DNA of 28,335 bases from JAZDOK01 sp043798715 (GCA_043798715.1 JAZDOK010000064.1:1-28335), one strand, 5' to 3'; positions 15,525 to 22,985 are shown, numbered from the stretch's first letter. The notes: generated by a model not told the origin, from the sequence alone. A program made the numbers and translations.

Positions 15525-16484
15525 TCATATATTGGAGTCAACTACCAGGATGACCCCGCAGCGATCCAGGAAACCGCTCTCGGCCTCCGCGGTCAGAAGT
15601 CGGGCGGCATCTTCTGAACTCAATATCGGACAGACGGGTGTCGGCTCTTCCTTTCCCTCTACTGCTTTCAGAAGGAGTGGATTCTTCCCCACCCGGCTGG
15701 TGTCGGCCTTCGCCTCTTCGATGGAGCGATAATAGCCCACCAGGCCTATACTGCGGGCATGTCTGAAATTCCCGGCGTCAGTCTCGTAAAGGACCTTTCC
15801 CTCCCTGTCCAAAATGGACGGGAGCACCGATGAATGAAGATTCAAGCCCCGGCAGTCCACGATGAGACCGGTATAATACTCCCCGGGGGGCTCCGGAGCA
15901 GGAGCCTTTGCAGGTGAAGGCGCCGGAGTTTCCACCCGGCTTGCGGGAGGCAAAGAAGACAGCTCCCCCGGAATTTCCTTCGGCACTTCGGGAGAAGGAG
16001 CGGGAATTATGCTCACCTGCGGCTTCTCGGCGACTTCCTTGATTATGGTCTCTCCAATGCTGGAAATACCGTAGAGGCTGGCGACCATGACCATCTCAAC
16101 CTTGCCGTCCGGGTACCTTCGCTCCGATATGGGCTGGGCCCCCTTTACGAAAGCGTCAAGGCTGATTTTAACGGCCCTGTCCGTTTTCTCAAGATCTCTT
16201 ACCAGACGGCGGGAGTCAACCCGCACCATCGCCAGAACTCCAGCCAGGTTCCTCTGGGCATTGGCGAGAGCGGCGCGCCGGGCGAGAGGGTAGATGGCCG
16301 CCTGCGATGAGCCGGCCGGAGCCTCTCCTGTTCCCGTGGCCGTGACCAGGCCTCTCGTCCAGTCGATCTCCCCTTTGAAAAGGAGGCCGGGAAGGGCGGA
16401 AGGATTGACCTCGCCGCAGAAAACAGTGGCGGACAAAGCCAAAAAGAGCACCACGAACACTATCAGGTTTAGAAAACGACGCAC
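15525..16484 (-). CDS. LPP20-like secreted protein
   Basis: 319 residues from a GTG at 16484 preceded by GAGGTGAAG. A signal peptide lies at about 1-24 (FLNLIVFVVLFLALSATVFC); the cysteine does not fit a clear lipobox. Residues about 30-145 resemble the LPP20/FlgT-N type domain: a conserved Ala/Arg-rich helix (YPLARRAALANAQRNLAGVL), then VRDLEKTDRAVKISLDAFVKGA and YPDGKVEMVMVASLYG. A Pro-rich linker (about 170-205) leads to a C-terminal domain (YTGLIVDCRGLNLHSSVLPS). In other bacteria this group includes outer-membrane lipoproteins and flagellar accessory proteins; no flagellar gene is nearby, so the role is open. It is the first gene of the run leading to the radical SAM gene. Confidence 0.8.
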   Translation of the reverse strand: MRRFLNLIVFVVLFLALSATVFCGEVNPSALPGLLFKGEIDWTRGLVTATGTGEAPAGSSQAAIYPLARRAALANAQRNLAGVLAMVRVDSRRLVRDLEKTDRAVKISLDAFVKGAQPISERRYPDGKVEMVMVASLYGISSIGETIIKEVAEKPQVSIIPAPSPEVPKEIPGELSSLPPASRVETPAPSPAKAPAPEPPGEYYTGLIVDCRGLNLHSSVLPSILDREGKVLYETDAGNFRHARSIGLVGYYRSIEEAKADTSRVGKNPLLLKAVEGKEEPTPVCPILSSEDAARLLTAEAESGFLDRCGVILVVDSNI

Positions 16485-16584
16485 AGAACTTCACCTCTTT
16501 CGCTGGCGGTGAATCCCCTTTTACTTCTGTCATCTTCTCCGGAGCGACCAGGAAATCCTCCACTTGTGCGCGGCAATCCCCAGA

Positions 16585-16692
16585 GGGAAATGAATCCACA
16601 GAACACACAGATTACGCAGAAAGAAGGGGAGGAGGGGGACACCCCCGACCGCCCCGAACCAATTGAAAGGGCGGTTCGCGAACCGCCCCTAC
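16585..16692. repeat. Structured intergenic repeat, copy A (shortened)
   Basis: Begins like copy B: GGGAAATGAATCCACAG at 16585, with 24 of 26 bases shared with 17680-17705. It then has the G-rich run, a collapsed GGGGGACACCCCC (16634-16646), and ends in the perfect palindrome GGGCGGTTCGCGAACCGCCC (16669-16688) plus CTAC. Compared with copy C it lacks about 120 internal bases, between the GGGGGTGTC and GACACCCCC ends. The rest of 16485-16843 holds no gene I can support. Confidence 0.8.
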
Positions 16693-16710
16693 GACACGAT
16701 TTCGGTTCCG
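16689..16710 (-). pseudogene. Remnant of a SpoIID/LytB gene 3' end (A)
   Basis: The 16 bases 16695-16710 are identical to the codons just before the stop of the intact SpoIID gene at 19754. In frame they read GTEIV, then S and the TAG stop at 16691-16689. The same TAGGGGCGG junction into the palindrome follows. Homology stops upstream at 16711. The match is short, but its exact position next to the repeat makes chance unlikely. Confidence 0.55.
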
Positions 16711-16765
16711 AGCAGTTTAAGGTCTTGTTTTTTGCATAATCGGTTAAGGATCAGAGCTTGGTACG

Positions 16766-16784
16766 CTGGCACAAACCGGCGAGG
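16766..16784. repeat. 19-bp direct repeat, left copy
   Basis: CTGGCACAAACCGGCGAGG here matches CTGGCAAAAACCGGCAAGG at 17660-17678 in 17 of 19 positions and in the same orientation. The pair brackets the HEPN-MNT genes and their promoter. Confidence 0.6.
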
Positions 16785-16843
16785 CGCTATAGGGGATGAA
16801 AGTTTGAAGTAGAAAAATCCGTTGAAACAGAAAAGGGGTTCCG

Positions 16844-17185
16844 TTAAATAAAGAGGTGGCCATCCTTATAGAGAACCTTCCCCTGGTTCAGAATTTCCTG
16901 GACGAAGAAGGCTCCGCTATTTTCATGCAAATCCCTGCTGTGAAAAGGAAGAGGTTCTATATCCGTATCAATCTTTCGGCGGAGTTTACAGAGAGAGGCC
17001 ATTTCCTGCAGAGGGTTTTTGCCAAAAGCATCTGAAAAGACAGCCACGTCAATGTCGCTTGAGCGAGTTGGATTTCCGTTCGCATGGGAACCGAAAAGAA
17101 CCACCGCTTCTATCGGGAAATGATTTCTCAGAAGCCTGATAAATTCCCTCAGCTTGATTTCCAGTGCATCTTCGATTTTATCCAT
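16844..17185 (-). CDS. MNT-type minimal nucleotidyltransferase (antitoxin-like)
   Basis: A 113-residue nucleotidyltransferase. The motif VVLFGSHANGNPTRSSDIDV is an exact GSX10DXD, and a third acidic residue lies in DTDIEPLPF. In HEPN-MNT modules studied elsewhere, the MNT protein transfers AMP to the HEPN partner and neutralises it. Its ATG overlaps the end of the HEPN gene by 37 bases, so translation is coupled. Activity on this partner is inferred from family and synteny. Confidence 0.88.
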   Translation of the reverse strand: MDKIEDALEIKLREFIRLLRNHFPIEAVVLFGSHANGNPTRSSDIDVAVFSDAFGKNPLQEMASLCKLRRKIDTDIEPLPFHSRDLHENSGAFFVQEILNQGKVLYKDGHLFI

Positions 17186-17553
17186 GCGTGCATCGCCTCA
17201 GTTTTATTTAGAATTTCCCGGGCTTTTTCCCTGTCAATCAGTTTATACAGCATTTCCTTGTAGGCAGGATAGCGGGCCTGGATGTTCATGGGAGTCAATT
17301 CATCAATAAAATCATACTGCTCTTCGGAAAGCTCCTCTTTATCGAAGCAATCCTTGATCAACCGATCCAGATTGTGTGTTCTGGGAGGACTCGTTTCATT
17401 CGAAAAAACGTAATAAGCTTTGAGAACTTTTTCTATTGACTGGTGGCACATGAACCCGCAATGCAGGTAGTAGCCTTTTTCGAAAATTGCCTGGGCAACT
17501 TCAAGGTCATATTCCGACAATTTGATCCAGTATTCGATTTGCTCCTGCTCCAA
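17149..17553 (-). CDS. HEPN domain protein (partner of MNT)
   Basis: A 134-residue all-helical HEPN protein (YWIKLSEYDLEVAQAIFEKG, then HQSIEKVLKAYYV, and PPRTHNLDRLIKDCF). The start is TTG at 17553, with AAGGAG seven bases upstream. It has its own promoter (17593-17622). The RX4-6H motif that marks ribonuclease-active HEPN toxins is not present: the closest Arg-His pairs have the wrong spacing (RTH, and RX9H near the C-terminus). It may therefore not be a ribonuclease, or may act by another mechanism. It is paired with the MNT gene by a 37-base overlap. Confidence 0.85.
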   Translation of the reverse strand: MEQEQIEYWIKLSEYDLEVAQAIFEKGYYLHCGFMCHQSIEKVLKAYYVFSNETSPPRTHNLDRLIKDCFDKEELSEEQYDFIDELTPMNIQARYPAYKEMLYKLIDREKAREILNKTEAMHAWIKSKMHWKSS

Positions 17554-17592
17554 GTCGCTGCTCCTTCAAGTAAATCTCCTGAGTACAGCTTT

Positions 17593-17622
17593 ATTATACC
17601 TCCACGACGCAGATAAAGTCAA
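17593..17622 (-). promoter_or_regulatory. Promoter of the HEPN-MNT pair
   Basis: Minus-strand TTGACT (17622-17617), an 18-base spacer and a perfect TATAAT (17598-17593), about 40 bases before the TTG start. The cassette carries its own promoter inside the flanking repeats. Confidence 0.75.
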
Positions 17623-17659
17623 AGATCGCTCATCTGTCTGGGGGTTAAATCTTTGTGCC

Positions 17660-17678
17660 CTGGCAAAAACCGGCAAGG
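17660..17678. repeat. 19-bp direct repeat, right copy
   Basis: Matches 16766-16784 in 17 of 19 positions, same orientation. It abuts the start of repeat copy B at 17680. Confidence 0.6.
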
Positions 17679-17679
17679 T

Positions 17680-17882
17680 GGGAAATGAATCCACAGCTCA
17701 CACAGAAATAAGGGGAGGAGAGTGTGTTCCCCTAAGAAAGGCGTTGTCCCGCCATCGGCGGGAAGTCGCGCCCCGCCGATGGCGGTGATAGCCTTGCGAA
17801 CCAGCAGACCTGAAAGGTCTGCCCTATAAGGCAATGGATTTCGATGTAACCATTCATCATGCTCCCCGTAATATTTCCGCCC
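17680..17882. repeat. Structured intergenic repeat, copy B (diverged)
   Basis: Shares GGGAAATGAATCCACAG with copy A and the core CCTAAGAAAGGCGTTG (17731-17746) with copies C and D. It contains a different stem-loop set: CCGCCATCGGCGGG (near 17750) can pair with the CCCCGCCGATGGCGG around 17771-17785, and GCAGACCT-GAA-AGGTCTGC lies at 17804-17822. The latter takes the place of the GGGCGGTTC palindrome and, on the minus strand, is likewise preceded by TAGGGC and followed by TGGTTCG. Within 17554-17882 I see no gene. Confidence 0.7.
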
Positions 17883-18030
17883 CTAAGGCACGATCTTTGT
17901 TCCGGGGAAATAGTGGCGGATGATCTGAGCGGAGGTCAGGCCCCGACGGGCCATGCCGGCGGCCCCTTCCTGGCATAGGCCGACTCCGTGCCCCCAGCCC
18001 CCGCCGTGGAAGATATAGCATTGTCCATCC
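17883..18030 (-). pseudogene. SpoIID/LytB gene 3' fragment (B)
   Basis: Reads YIFHGGGWGHGVGLCQEG, then AAGMARRGLTSAQIIRHYF and PGTKIVP before a TAG stop. It is nearly identical in protein to the last 45 or so residues of the intact SpoIID/LytB protein at 19754. At the DNA level the two clearly differ, mostly at silent positions, and the fragment lacks one codon near the end. Homology stops near 18030, and only an unrelated short in-frame stretch reaches 18071. The other 600 residues are missing, so it cannot be a working SpoIID protein. The TAGGGGCGG junction is retained. Confidence 0.8.
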
Positions 18031-18142
18031 GCACTTGGACACTCTGAGTAAGGTCCGATAGTCATGGACAAGTACCGATTATTTCAGATAATTCGTGCCT
18101 ATCCCCGATTCCACGCATCACATCAGTCGCGTACATACGGTG

Positions 18143-19309
18143 TTAGGCTTCCAATTCATTTAGATCTTGAAATGGATTCCCGGGGGAAATGCAAATACAT
18201 CCTTCCGGCCATAAATTCCTGGCTTTCTCGAGAAACGGTTTTGTCGCATCATACAATAACGTCGAGTACCGCTTGATGTTATAGAAATCTTTTTTCAGCT
18301 TATAAATTGAGCTATACCTGCGCTTCAGAATCAGAAGATTGAGAGCCTGTTTCGACAAATGAGATAGCCTTGGGATAATACTGACACCTTCTATTGGGCT
18401 GTAATTTGCGAGGTCAGTAGCGGAATCAATGAGAAAATCGAAGGTGTCGCCCCAAATTGTTAGTGTCGTTCTATCCAATGTAGAGAAGGATGAAGCCACC
18501 CTCTCAATCTCTTTAATGATCTTCGAGGTATATGTTATCTGTTGTTTTAATGACCTAGCAGGGTTCCTAAATTCTGAATTATATTGTGCAAACAATTTCC
18601 TGACAGGTTGAAATTGTGTTCTCAATTCCATTATCGCTTCTCCAAACGAGGCGCCCTTTATCACTCTCTCTAGTACAACCGCAAGAAATGGAGGAACAAG
18701 GAACTTGATGTCATGATTGGAATTGAGCAGTTGATGAAATTCTTTGGAAACATGTGCGTTCATACCTTGAACGAGTTTCTGCGAAAGGGTGTATTTAAAA
18801 GCGTTACTGCTGTTTATAAATGATCGTGCATATTTGCTATCGCTGCTAATGAAGGGTAGATTCAATCGGCGCGCTACTTCTTGTTGATACAAATAGTACC
18901 CAAAGTTGAAGTTGTTGAATTTAGCTATCGATTCCTTAGGCATTATTCCAATATCCCTTACTTGAGCCAACATGCGAGATGGCTGTGGCGCAAAGTCAGA
19001 CGGTAATAAAGAGACAAAATTCAGAATCTTTTCTTTTGACAAATCTTCAATGATTGAGGCGAGCATCAATGGGTTCTTTGAGACATAGTATGCTTCATCG
19101 TTTTCGTCGTCCACCTTGAAACTAAACACGAATACTCTTTCAAAAAAAACAAATGCTTCTATCACCCTGGACATGTTCGAGATAAGTTCTACGATGTCTA
19201 CTGAAGGAGTATCCTCGATACCGTCGAGGAAGGAGCATAAAGCAGAATCATCAATTATTGCGTCGCCTTCAGATACGAAAAAGATGGGTTTGTTAGTCTC
19301 GTGATTCAT
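18143..19309 (-). CDS. AT-rich 388-aa orphan protein, accessory gene
   Basis: A 388-residue soluble protein with no signal peptide or membrane segment and no motif I recognise. The N-terminal part (about 1-95) is acidic and alternates short hydrophobic strands (KPIFFVSEGDAIIDDSALCS, RVFVFSFKVDDENDEAYYVS). The rest is mainly helical and basic (LKQQITYTSKIIKEIERVAS, LLILKRRYSSIYKLKKDFY). It is distinctly AT-richer than its neighbours, which suggests recent transfer. It has its own strong promoter (19452-19480) with a leader of about 135 bases, and the ribosome site is weak (AGG about 12 bases before ATG). It lies between two copies of the SpoIID 3' end, next to a HEPN-MNT module. A defence or stress role is possible from position only. 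Confidence 0.8.
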   Translation of the reverse strand: MNHETNKPIFFVSEGDAIIDDSALCSFLDGIEDTPSVDIVELISNMSRVIEAFVFFERVFVFSFKVDDENDEAYYVSKNPLMLASIIEDLSKEKILNFVSLLPSDFAPQPSRMLAQVRDIGIMPKESIAKFNNFNFGYYLYQQEVARRLNLPFISSDSKYARSFINSSNAFKYTLSQKLVQGMNAHVSKEFHQLLNSNHDIKFLVPPFLAVVLERVIKGASFGEAIMELRTQFQPVRKLFAQYNSEFRNPARSLKQQITYTSKIIKEIERVASSFSTLDRTTLTIWGDTFDFLIDSATDLANYSPIEGVSIIPRLSHLSKQALNLLILKRRYSSIYKLKKDFYNIKRYSTLLYDATKPFLEKARNLWPEGCICISPGNPFQDLNELEA

Positions 19310-19451
19310 CGTTTATTAACCTGACTGATATTTATATTGTACGCCGGAAGTGGTCTTTACCCCCGAAACGAGCTCTGAGCCAGAATCTGGATACCCTGAA
19401 TTCCTCTACTTATTGCCACTCTGCCCATCTCAAAGCACTTTTACTCTTCTC

Positions 19452-19480
19452 ATTATCTATCTGAGGTGTATTTTTGTCAA
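19452..19480 (-). promoter_or_regulatory. Promoter of the 388-aa orphan gene
   Basis: Minus-strand TTGACA (19480-19475), a 17-base spacer and GATAAT (19457-19452), one base from a perfect sigma70 promoter. The predicted leader is about 135 bases (19310-19445); I found no clear riboswitch or hairpin in it. Confidence 0.75.
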
Positions 19481-19550
19481 GGAGCCGAATTGGCCCAAGT
19501 AAAATGTTACCGAAAAAGTTGAAATTTCTATGAGTGGTCGGCTAAGGAAA

Positions 19551-19753
19551 AGTAACAGATAAGGGGGAGGAGGGGGTGTCGCCCTAAGAAAGGCGTTGCG
19601 GAGGCCGAGCGGGCATGGTGTCCCGCCTTGGCGGGACGAGCGAGGCTGAGCACCGAATCGCGATTTTCACGCCGGGAAAATCGACGGTGTACTTTCGTGG
19701 GGGACACCCCCGACCGCCCCGAACCAGATGAAAGGGCGGTTCATGAACCGCCC
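19551..19753. repeat. Structured intergenic repeat, copy C (full)
   Basis: The most complete copy. Inverted ends GGGGGTGTC (19572-19580) and GACACCCCC (19703-19711) enclose about 120 bases with two perfect hairpins: GTCCCGCC-TT-GGCGGGAC (19620-19637) and CGATTTTC-ACGCCGG-GAAAATCG (19661-19683). Then comes the palindrome GGGCGGTTCATGAACCGCCC (19734-19753). On the minus strand this palindrome directly follows the SpoIID stop and is followed by TTTC, so it may act as a weak terminator. No ORF in it looks coding. With the promoter at 19452, this accounts for the non-coding stretch 19310-19753. Confidence 0.85.
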
Positions 19754-21766
19754 CTACTTCTGCACGATTTCGGTTCCGGGGAAATAGTGCCGGATGATCT
19801 TAGTAGCGGTCAGGCCACGGCGGGCCATGCCGGCGGCGCCTTCCTGGCACAGGCCTACTCCGTGCCCCCAGCCTCCGCCGTGAAAGATATAGCGGGTATC
19901 TCCATTGTCCGGTCTATTATCGATATAAAAAAGAGTGCTCTGGAGGCCTCCCAGACCCAGCTTCCCGGCTGAGAATAGCCACCTGATGGAGTCGTTCCCG
20001 ATCCTGAAAGTCCCGCCGCTTCCCTCGATTAAGAGCGTCCTCACCCGGCCGGATGGAAAACGATTAAGAACCCTGACCGAGTTGATCCGGCCGGGATTTA
20101 TGCCTGGATTATTAAGTACGACCGGGAGGCTCTCGCGGAAGAGCGCTTCCAGCTCGCTTCCTGTGTACTCCTCGCGCCAGCGGAAGCGCCCGGAATTTTC
20201 ACAGAAACAAGCCGGCGGCTGATCCATGAATTTCCTGAAGTCCTTCTCCCGCGTAAGTGTGCGTCCAAAATTCCCGCCGCGTTCCACGGAGCCGACGGCG
20301 TCCGAATAGGTGCGAAGATAAGGAGAAGAATCGCCTCCCCAGGCATTCTCAACTGCCTCCCCGGCCCCGCCGCAGCAGGAATGGTAGGTCACCTCGGCCA
20401 GACGCCCCCGAAAACAGACGACTTTTCCCCTCGTCTCCAGAATAGCCCGGCTGGTGGAAAGCTCCTCTGAATATGCGCCGCCGTAGACCTGGCAGTGGAC
20501 GGACGTGCAGAGATTGTAGTTTTCCCGCCCGTGCCGCCCCCGGTGGGAGAGGGCAAAGGTCCTGGCTATCATGGCCATCGCCTTGAGAGACTCCGGCGGG
20601 AAAGTATAAAGCATTTCGTTGGGCAGCACGCCGGCCAGGTATTCCTCCAGGCTGAGAATATTCACCGCCGATAAAGAGCCACCGGACGCCGTTATCTCAA
20701 CGGCCCCGCGAACAGCCTGGGCGCTGTATGTCCCGTTGGGGCGGAAGAAAATAATCCTGACGGCGCCTCCGGGGGTCGCCTCAAACGTAATCCTCTTGGC
20801 CGCTCTTCGGGAGAGCTGACCGCTTTCATCCAGAATTTCAAGCTGATTTGTTCCCTGCGATGAGAGGCGCACCCGGCTCAGCCCCTCCGCTGTCTCCACC
20901 CCTGTCTCGGAGAGGCCTCCGGCCAAAAGGATGCGCAGGGTTTCCCCGCCCGGGGGGATGGAAACGGAATTAAGAACCGGAGGAGACGTGGAAAGCTCCG
21001 GAGTTTTTACAGCCGCCGCCGCCGGATCCAGAAGTCCCGGAACAAGAATGTTCAGAAGCTTTGCCATCAGCAGGCGCACTTCGGAGCTGGCGCTGTTCTC
21101 CGGGGCAAAGAGGTTTTCCCCGACATAGATGCAGTTTCTTTGCGGATTAAGGACGATCGCGGGAGTCTTCTCCTCTTTCCAGAAGGCCAGAGGCACCGCG
21201 CCGCTCCTCAGTCTGACCAGCATGCCCCGGTTGCGTCCGAGGTATATCGTATGATTGCGGTCTGCGCCCGGCTCAAAGGCCAGAAAGCCCTCTGAAAGCA
21301 CGAGAGAGTCACAGGCGGGCCGGCCGCTCACCCAGCGGTAAAAGTCGCAACCGAAAAGCCCGGCCATCTGGAAGTTGTTATTGGAGCCGACTTTCATGTT
21401 TTTGTCATCGCGGTATGAGGCCTGGTAAAGGGCCATTACTCTCCCCCCGCTCCGGGCAAACTGCGCCACCCGGCCCGAGGTCTCAGGTTTGAGACACCGC
21501 AAATCAGGCAGAATCAAAAGCGAACAGTCCAGCGTCTCCACTGCCAGCTCTTCTTCATTTAAGAGCCGAAAGTGAACACCCATGGCCGAAAGAGTGGAGA
21601 GTACCGTCCTGAAATCGGCAAGCCATGAAGTGGGCGAAAAGGAGGCGGTGGCCCGGCTGTACAGGACGAAGACCGGACAGGAGGAATTTTCCTGTGGAAT
21701 CGAAGGCCGGGAAATAAGAAGCAGAACAAGTAAACCGAGGAGAAAAACCCGGCTAAATATCCTCAA
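19754..21766 (-). CDS. SpoIID/LytB domain protein with amidotransferase-like N-terminus
   Basis: About 670 residues, exported: the start is followed by a signal segment (VFLLGLLVLLLISRP). Residues about 30-220 look like a class I glutamine amidotransferase-fold domain (DCSLLILPDLRCLKPE, FARSGGRVMAL), probably non-catalytic. The SpoIID domain covers about 340-670. It carries YLAGVLPNEM near residue 385, whose Glu is the lytic residue of SpoIID, then KAMAMIARTFAL, YHSCCGGAGEAVENAWGG, and GGGWGHGVGLCQEGAAGMAR near the end. SpoIID cleaves denuded glycan strands; LytB homologues enhance amidases. I prefer TTG 21766 as start, with AGGAG upstream inside murQ; the frame itself is open to 21841. Last gene of the operon. 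Its TAG stop is shared with the repeat edge, and 3' copies of it recur at 17883 and 16689. Confidence 0.9.
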   Translation of the reverse strand: MRIFSRVFLLGLLVLLLISRPSIPQENSSCPVFVLYSRATASFSPTSWLADFRTVLSTLSAMGVHFRLLNEEELAVETLDCSLLILPDLRCLKPETSGRVAQFARSGGRVMALYQASYRDDKNMKVGSNNNFQMAGLFGCDFYRWVSGRPACDSLVLSEGFLAFEPGADRNHTIYLGRNRGMLVRLRSGAVPLAFWKEEKTPAIVLNPQRNCIYVGENLFAPENSASSEVRLLMAKLLNILVPGLLDPAAAAVKTPELSTSPPVLNSVSIPPGGETLRILLAGGLSETGVETAEGLSRVRLSSQGTNQLEILDESGQLSRRAAKRITFEATPGGAVRIIFFRPNGTYSAQAVRGAVEITASGGSLSAVNILSLEEYLAGVLPNEMLYTFPPESLKAMAMIARTFALSHRGRHGRENYNLCTSVHCQVYGGAYSEELSTSRAILETRGKVVCFRGRLAEVTYHSCCGGAGEAVENAWGGDSSPYLRTYSDAVGSVERGGNFGRTLTREKDFRKFMDQPPACFCENSGRFRWREEYTGSELEALFRESLPVVLNNPGINPGRINSVRVLNRFPSGRVRTLLIEGSGGTFRIGNDSIRWLFSAGKLGLGGLQSTLFYIDNRPDNGDTRYIFHGGGWGHGVGLCQEGAAGMARRGLTATKIIRHYFPGTEIVQK

Positions 21767-22688
21767 TCGGATTCCCTCTCCTCTTGTTCCTCTCCCGAAG
21801 GAAGGACATGGCATCCCTGATTGAGCCGCCCGACTTCTCAAGCAGGTCCGTGGAATCAGAGCAGGACATCCCCGTAAAATGCATTACCAGCGCCGCCTTG
21901 ATATCTCCCTGGGCCTGTTCAAGAATATTTGCGGCCTTTTCTTCCCCGAGTGACGTGGCCTGGGCGATAATACGGCAGCTCCGCTCCTTGAGCTTGTTGC
22001 TGAGCGGCTGAAGGCCCACCATGAGGTTTCCATATGTTTTCCCGCTTTTAACCAGGGAGGCCGTCGAGAGCATGTTGAGAACCATTTTTTGGGCCGTCCC
22101 CGACTTAAGGCGGGTGGAGCCGGTCACCACCTCGGGACCGACTTCCAGCACAATGGACAGGTCGGCCTCAGCGGTCAGGGGAGAGCCGTGATTACAGGTT
22201 ATGGCTACTGTTTTGCAGCCCAGGCCCTTCGCATAGCGGATACCTCCCCGAACGAAGGGAGTTTTCCCGCTGGCGGAGATGCCGACCAGAATATCATTAG
22301 CCGCAAGATTCCACTCGCGGAGTTCTTTTTTTGCGGCCTCATCATCATCTTCAACGCCTTCCCTGGCACTTGTCAGAGCCAGGGGACCTCCGGCCATGAC
22401 AGCCTGGACCATCTCGGGAGGCGTGCCGAAAGTGGGGGGACATTCGGCCGCATCAAGAGAGGCGAGCCTTCCGCTGGTCCCGGCACCGATGTAAAAAAGG
22501 CGTCCGCCTTCTTTGAAAGCATCGAGGATCCACGCCACCGCCTTCTCAATCCGGGGCAGTTCAAGGGCGACCGCCTCGGCCGGCCTGGTGTCTTCCCGGT
22601 TCATAATCCTCAGAATCTCCTGCACCGGTAAAGTATCCAGCGAGGAGGAAGACTGGAGGGGGGACTCTGTTATGAATTCTTCTTCCAT
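21753..22688 (-). CDS. murQ: N-acetylmuramic acid 6-phosphate etherase
   Basis: A 311-residue SIS-domain enzyme of normal family length. GAGTSGRLASLDAAECPPTFG (near 70-90) and GISASGKTPFVRGG are the sugar-phosphate binding signatures; TRLKSGTAQKMVLNMLST is the conserved helix around the catalytic region. MurQ cleaves the lactyl ether of MurNAc 6-phosphate to GlcNAc 6-phosphate and lactate in cell-wall recycling. The ATG overlaps the EIIB gene by 19 bases. Placement beside an EIIB and a SpoIID gene fits use of muramic acid released from peptidoglycan. Confidence 0.96.
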   Translation of the reverse strand: MEEEFITESPLQSSSSLDTLPVQEILRIMNREDTRPAEAVALELPRIEKAVAWILDAFKEGGRLFYIGAGTSGRLASLDAAECPPTFGTPPEMVQAVMAGGPLALTSAREGVEDDDEAAKKELREWNLAANDILVGISASGKTPFVRGGIRYAKGLGCKTVAITCNHGSPLTAEADLSIVLEVGPEVVTGSTRLKSGTAQKMVLNMLSTASLVKSGKTYGNLMVGLQPLSNKLKERSCRIIAQATSLGEEKAANILEQAQGDIKAALVMHFTGMSCSDSTDLLEKSGGSIRDAMSFLRERNKRRGNPIEDI

Positions 22689-22984
22689 AATTCCTCCGCC
22701 TGTTTTAAAGCTCCGGCCCCGTCAACCCGCCCATAAATGACAGGTTCTATGACCGCAATAGGTTTCCCGAGCTTTCCGGCCACCTCGCTGAAACGATCGA
22801 AGCGATGGCGCACCTGGGGTCCCACGAGAACGACGTCATAGTTTGGCATCAAATCACTGAGAGATTCGCTGCCGGCCGCCGCTATTTCCACATCCATCTT
22901 CTGTTGTTCGGCGGCGGCCTTCCGCATGGCCTCTACCAGAAGACTCGTTGACATTCCCGCCGAGCAAACAAGCAGAATCTTCAT
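22670..22984 (-). CDS. PTS EIIB component, lactose/cellobiose type
   Basis: A 104-residue cytosolic protein. MKILLVCSAGMSTSLLVEAM carries the phosphorylated Cys7 of the Lac/cellobiose EIIB family, followed by NYDVVLVGPQVRHRFDRF. In the PTS, EIIB passes phosphate from EIIA to the incoming sugar at EIIC. Neither EIIA nor EIIC is in this window. The start ATG at 22984 lies one base after the stop of the upstream gene; the frame extends to 23041 but only as part of that gene. The neighbour MurQ suggests MurNAc or an amino-sugar disaccharide as substrate (inference). Confidence 0.92.
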   Translation of the reverse strand: MKILLVCSAGMSTSLLVEAMRKAAAEQQKMDVEIAAAGSESLSDLMPNYDVVLVGPQVRHRFDRFSEVAGKLGKPIAVIEPVIYGRVDGAGALKQAEELWKKNS

Positions 22985-22985
22985 T

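Noticed and set aside
17883..18071. Reading the SpoIID fragment as a separate 62-aa gene
   Set aside because: It holds only the last part of the SpoIID domain, lacks the lytic residue and signal, and sits in a duplicated junction; better called a fragment.
16585..19753. CRISPR array as an explanation for the repeats
   Set aside because: The copies are few, long, unevenly spaced and separated by genes, with no cas gene.
19551..19972. 114-codon plus-strand frame across repeat C and the SpoIID 3' end
   Set aside because: Its codons come from hairpins and an antisense conserved gene; no ribosome site and no homology seen.
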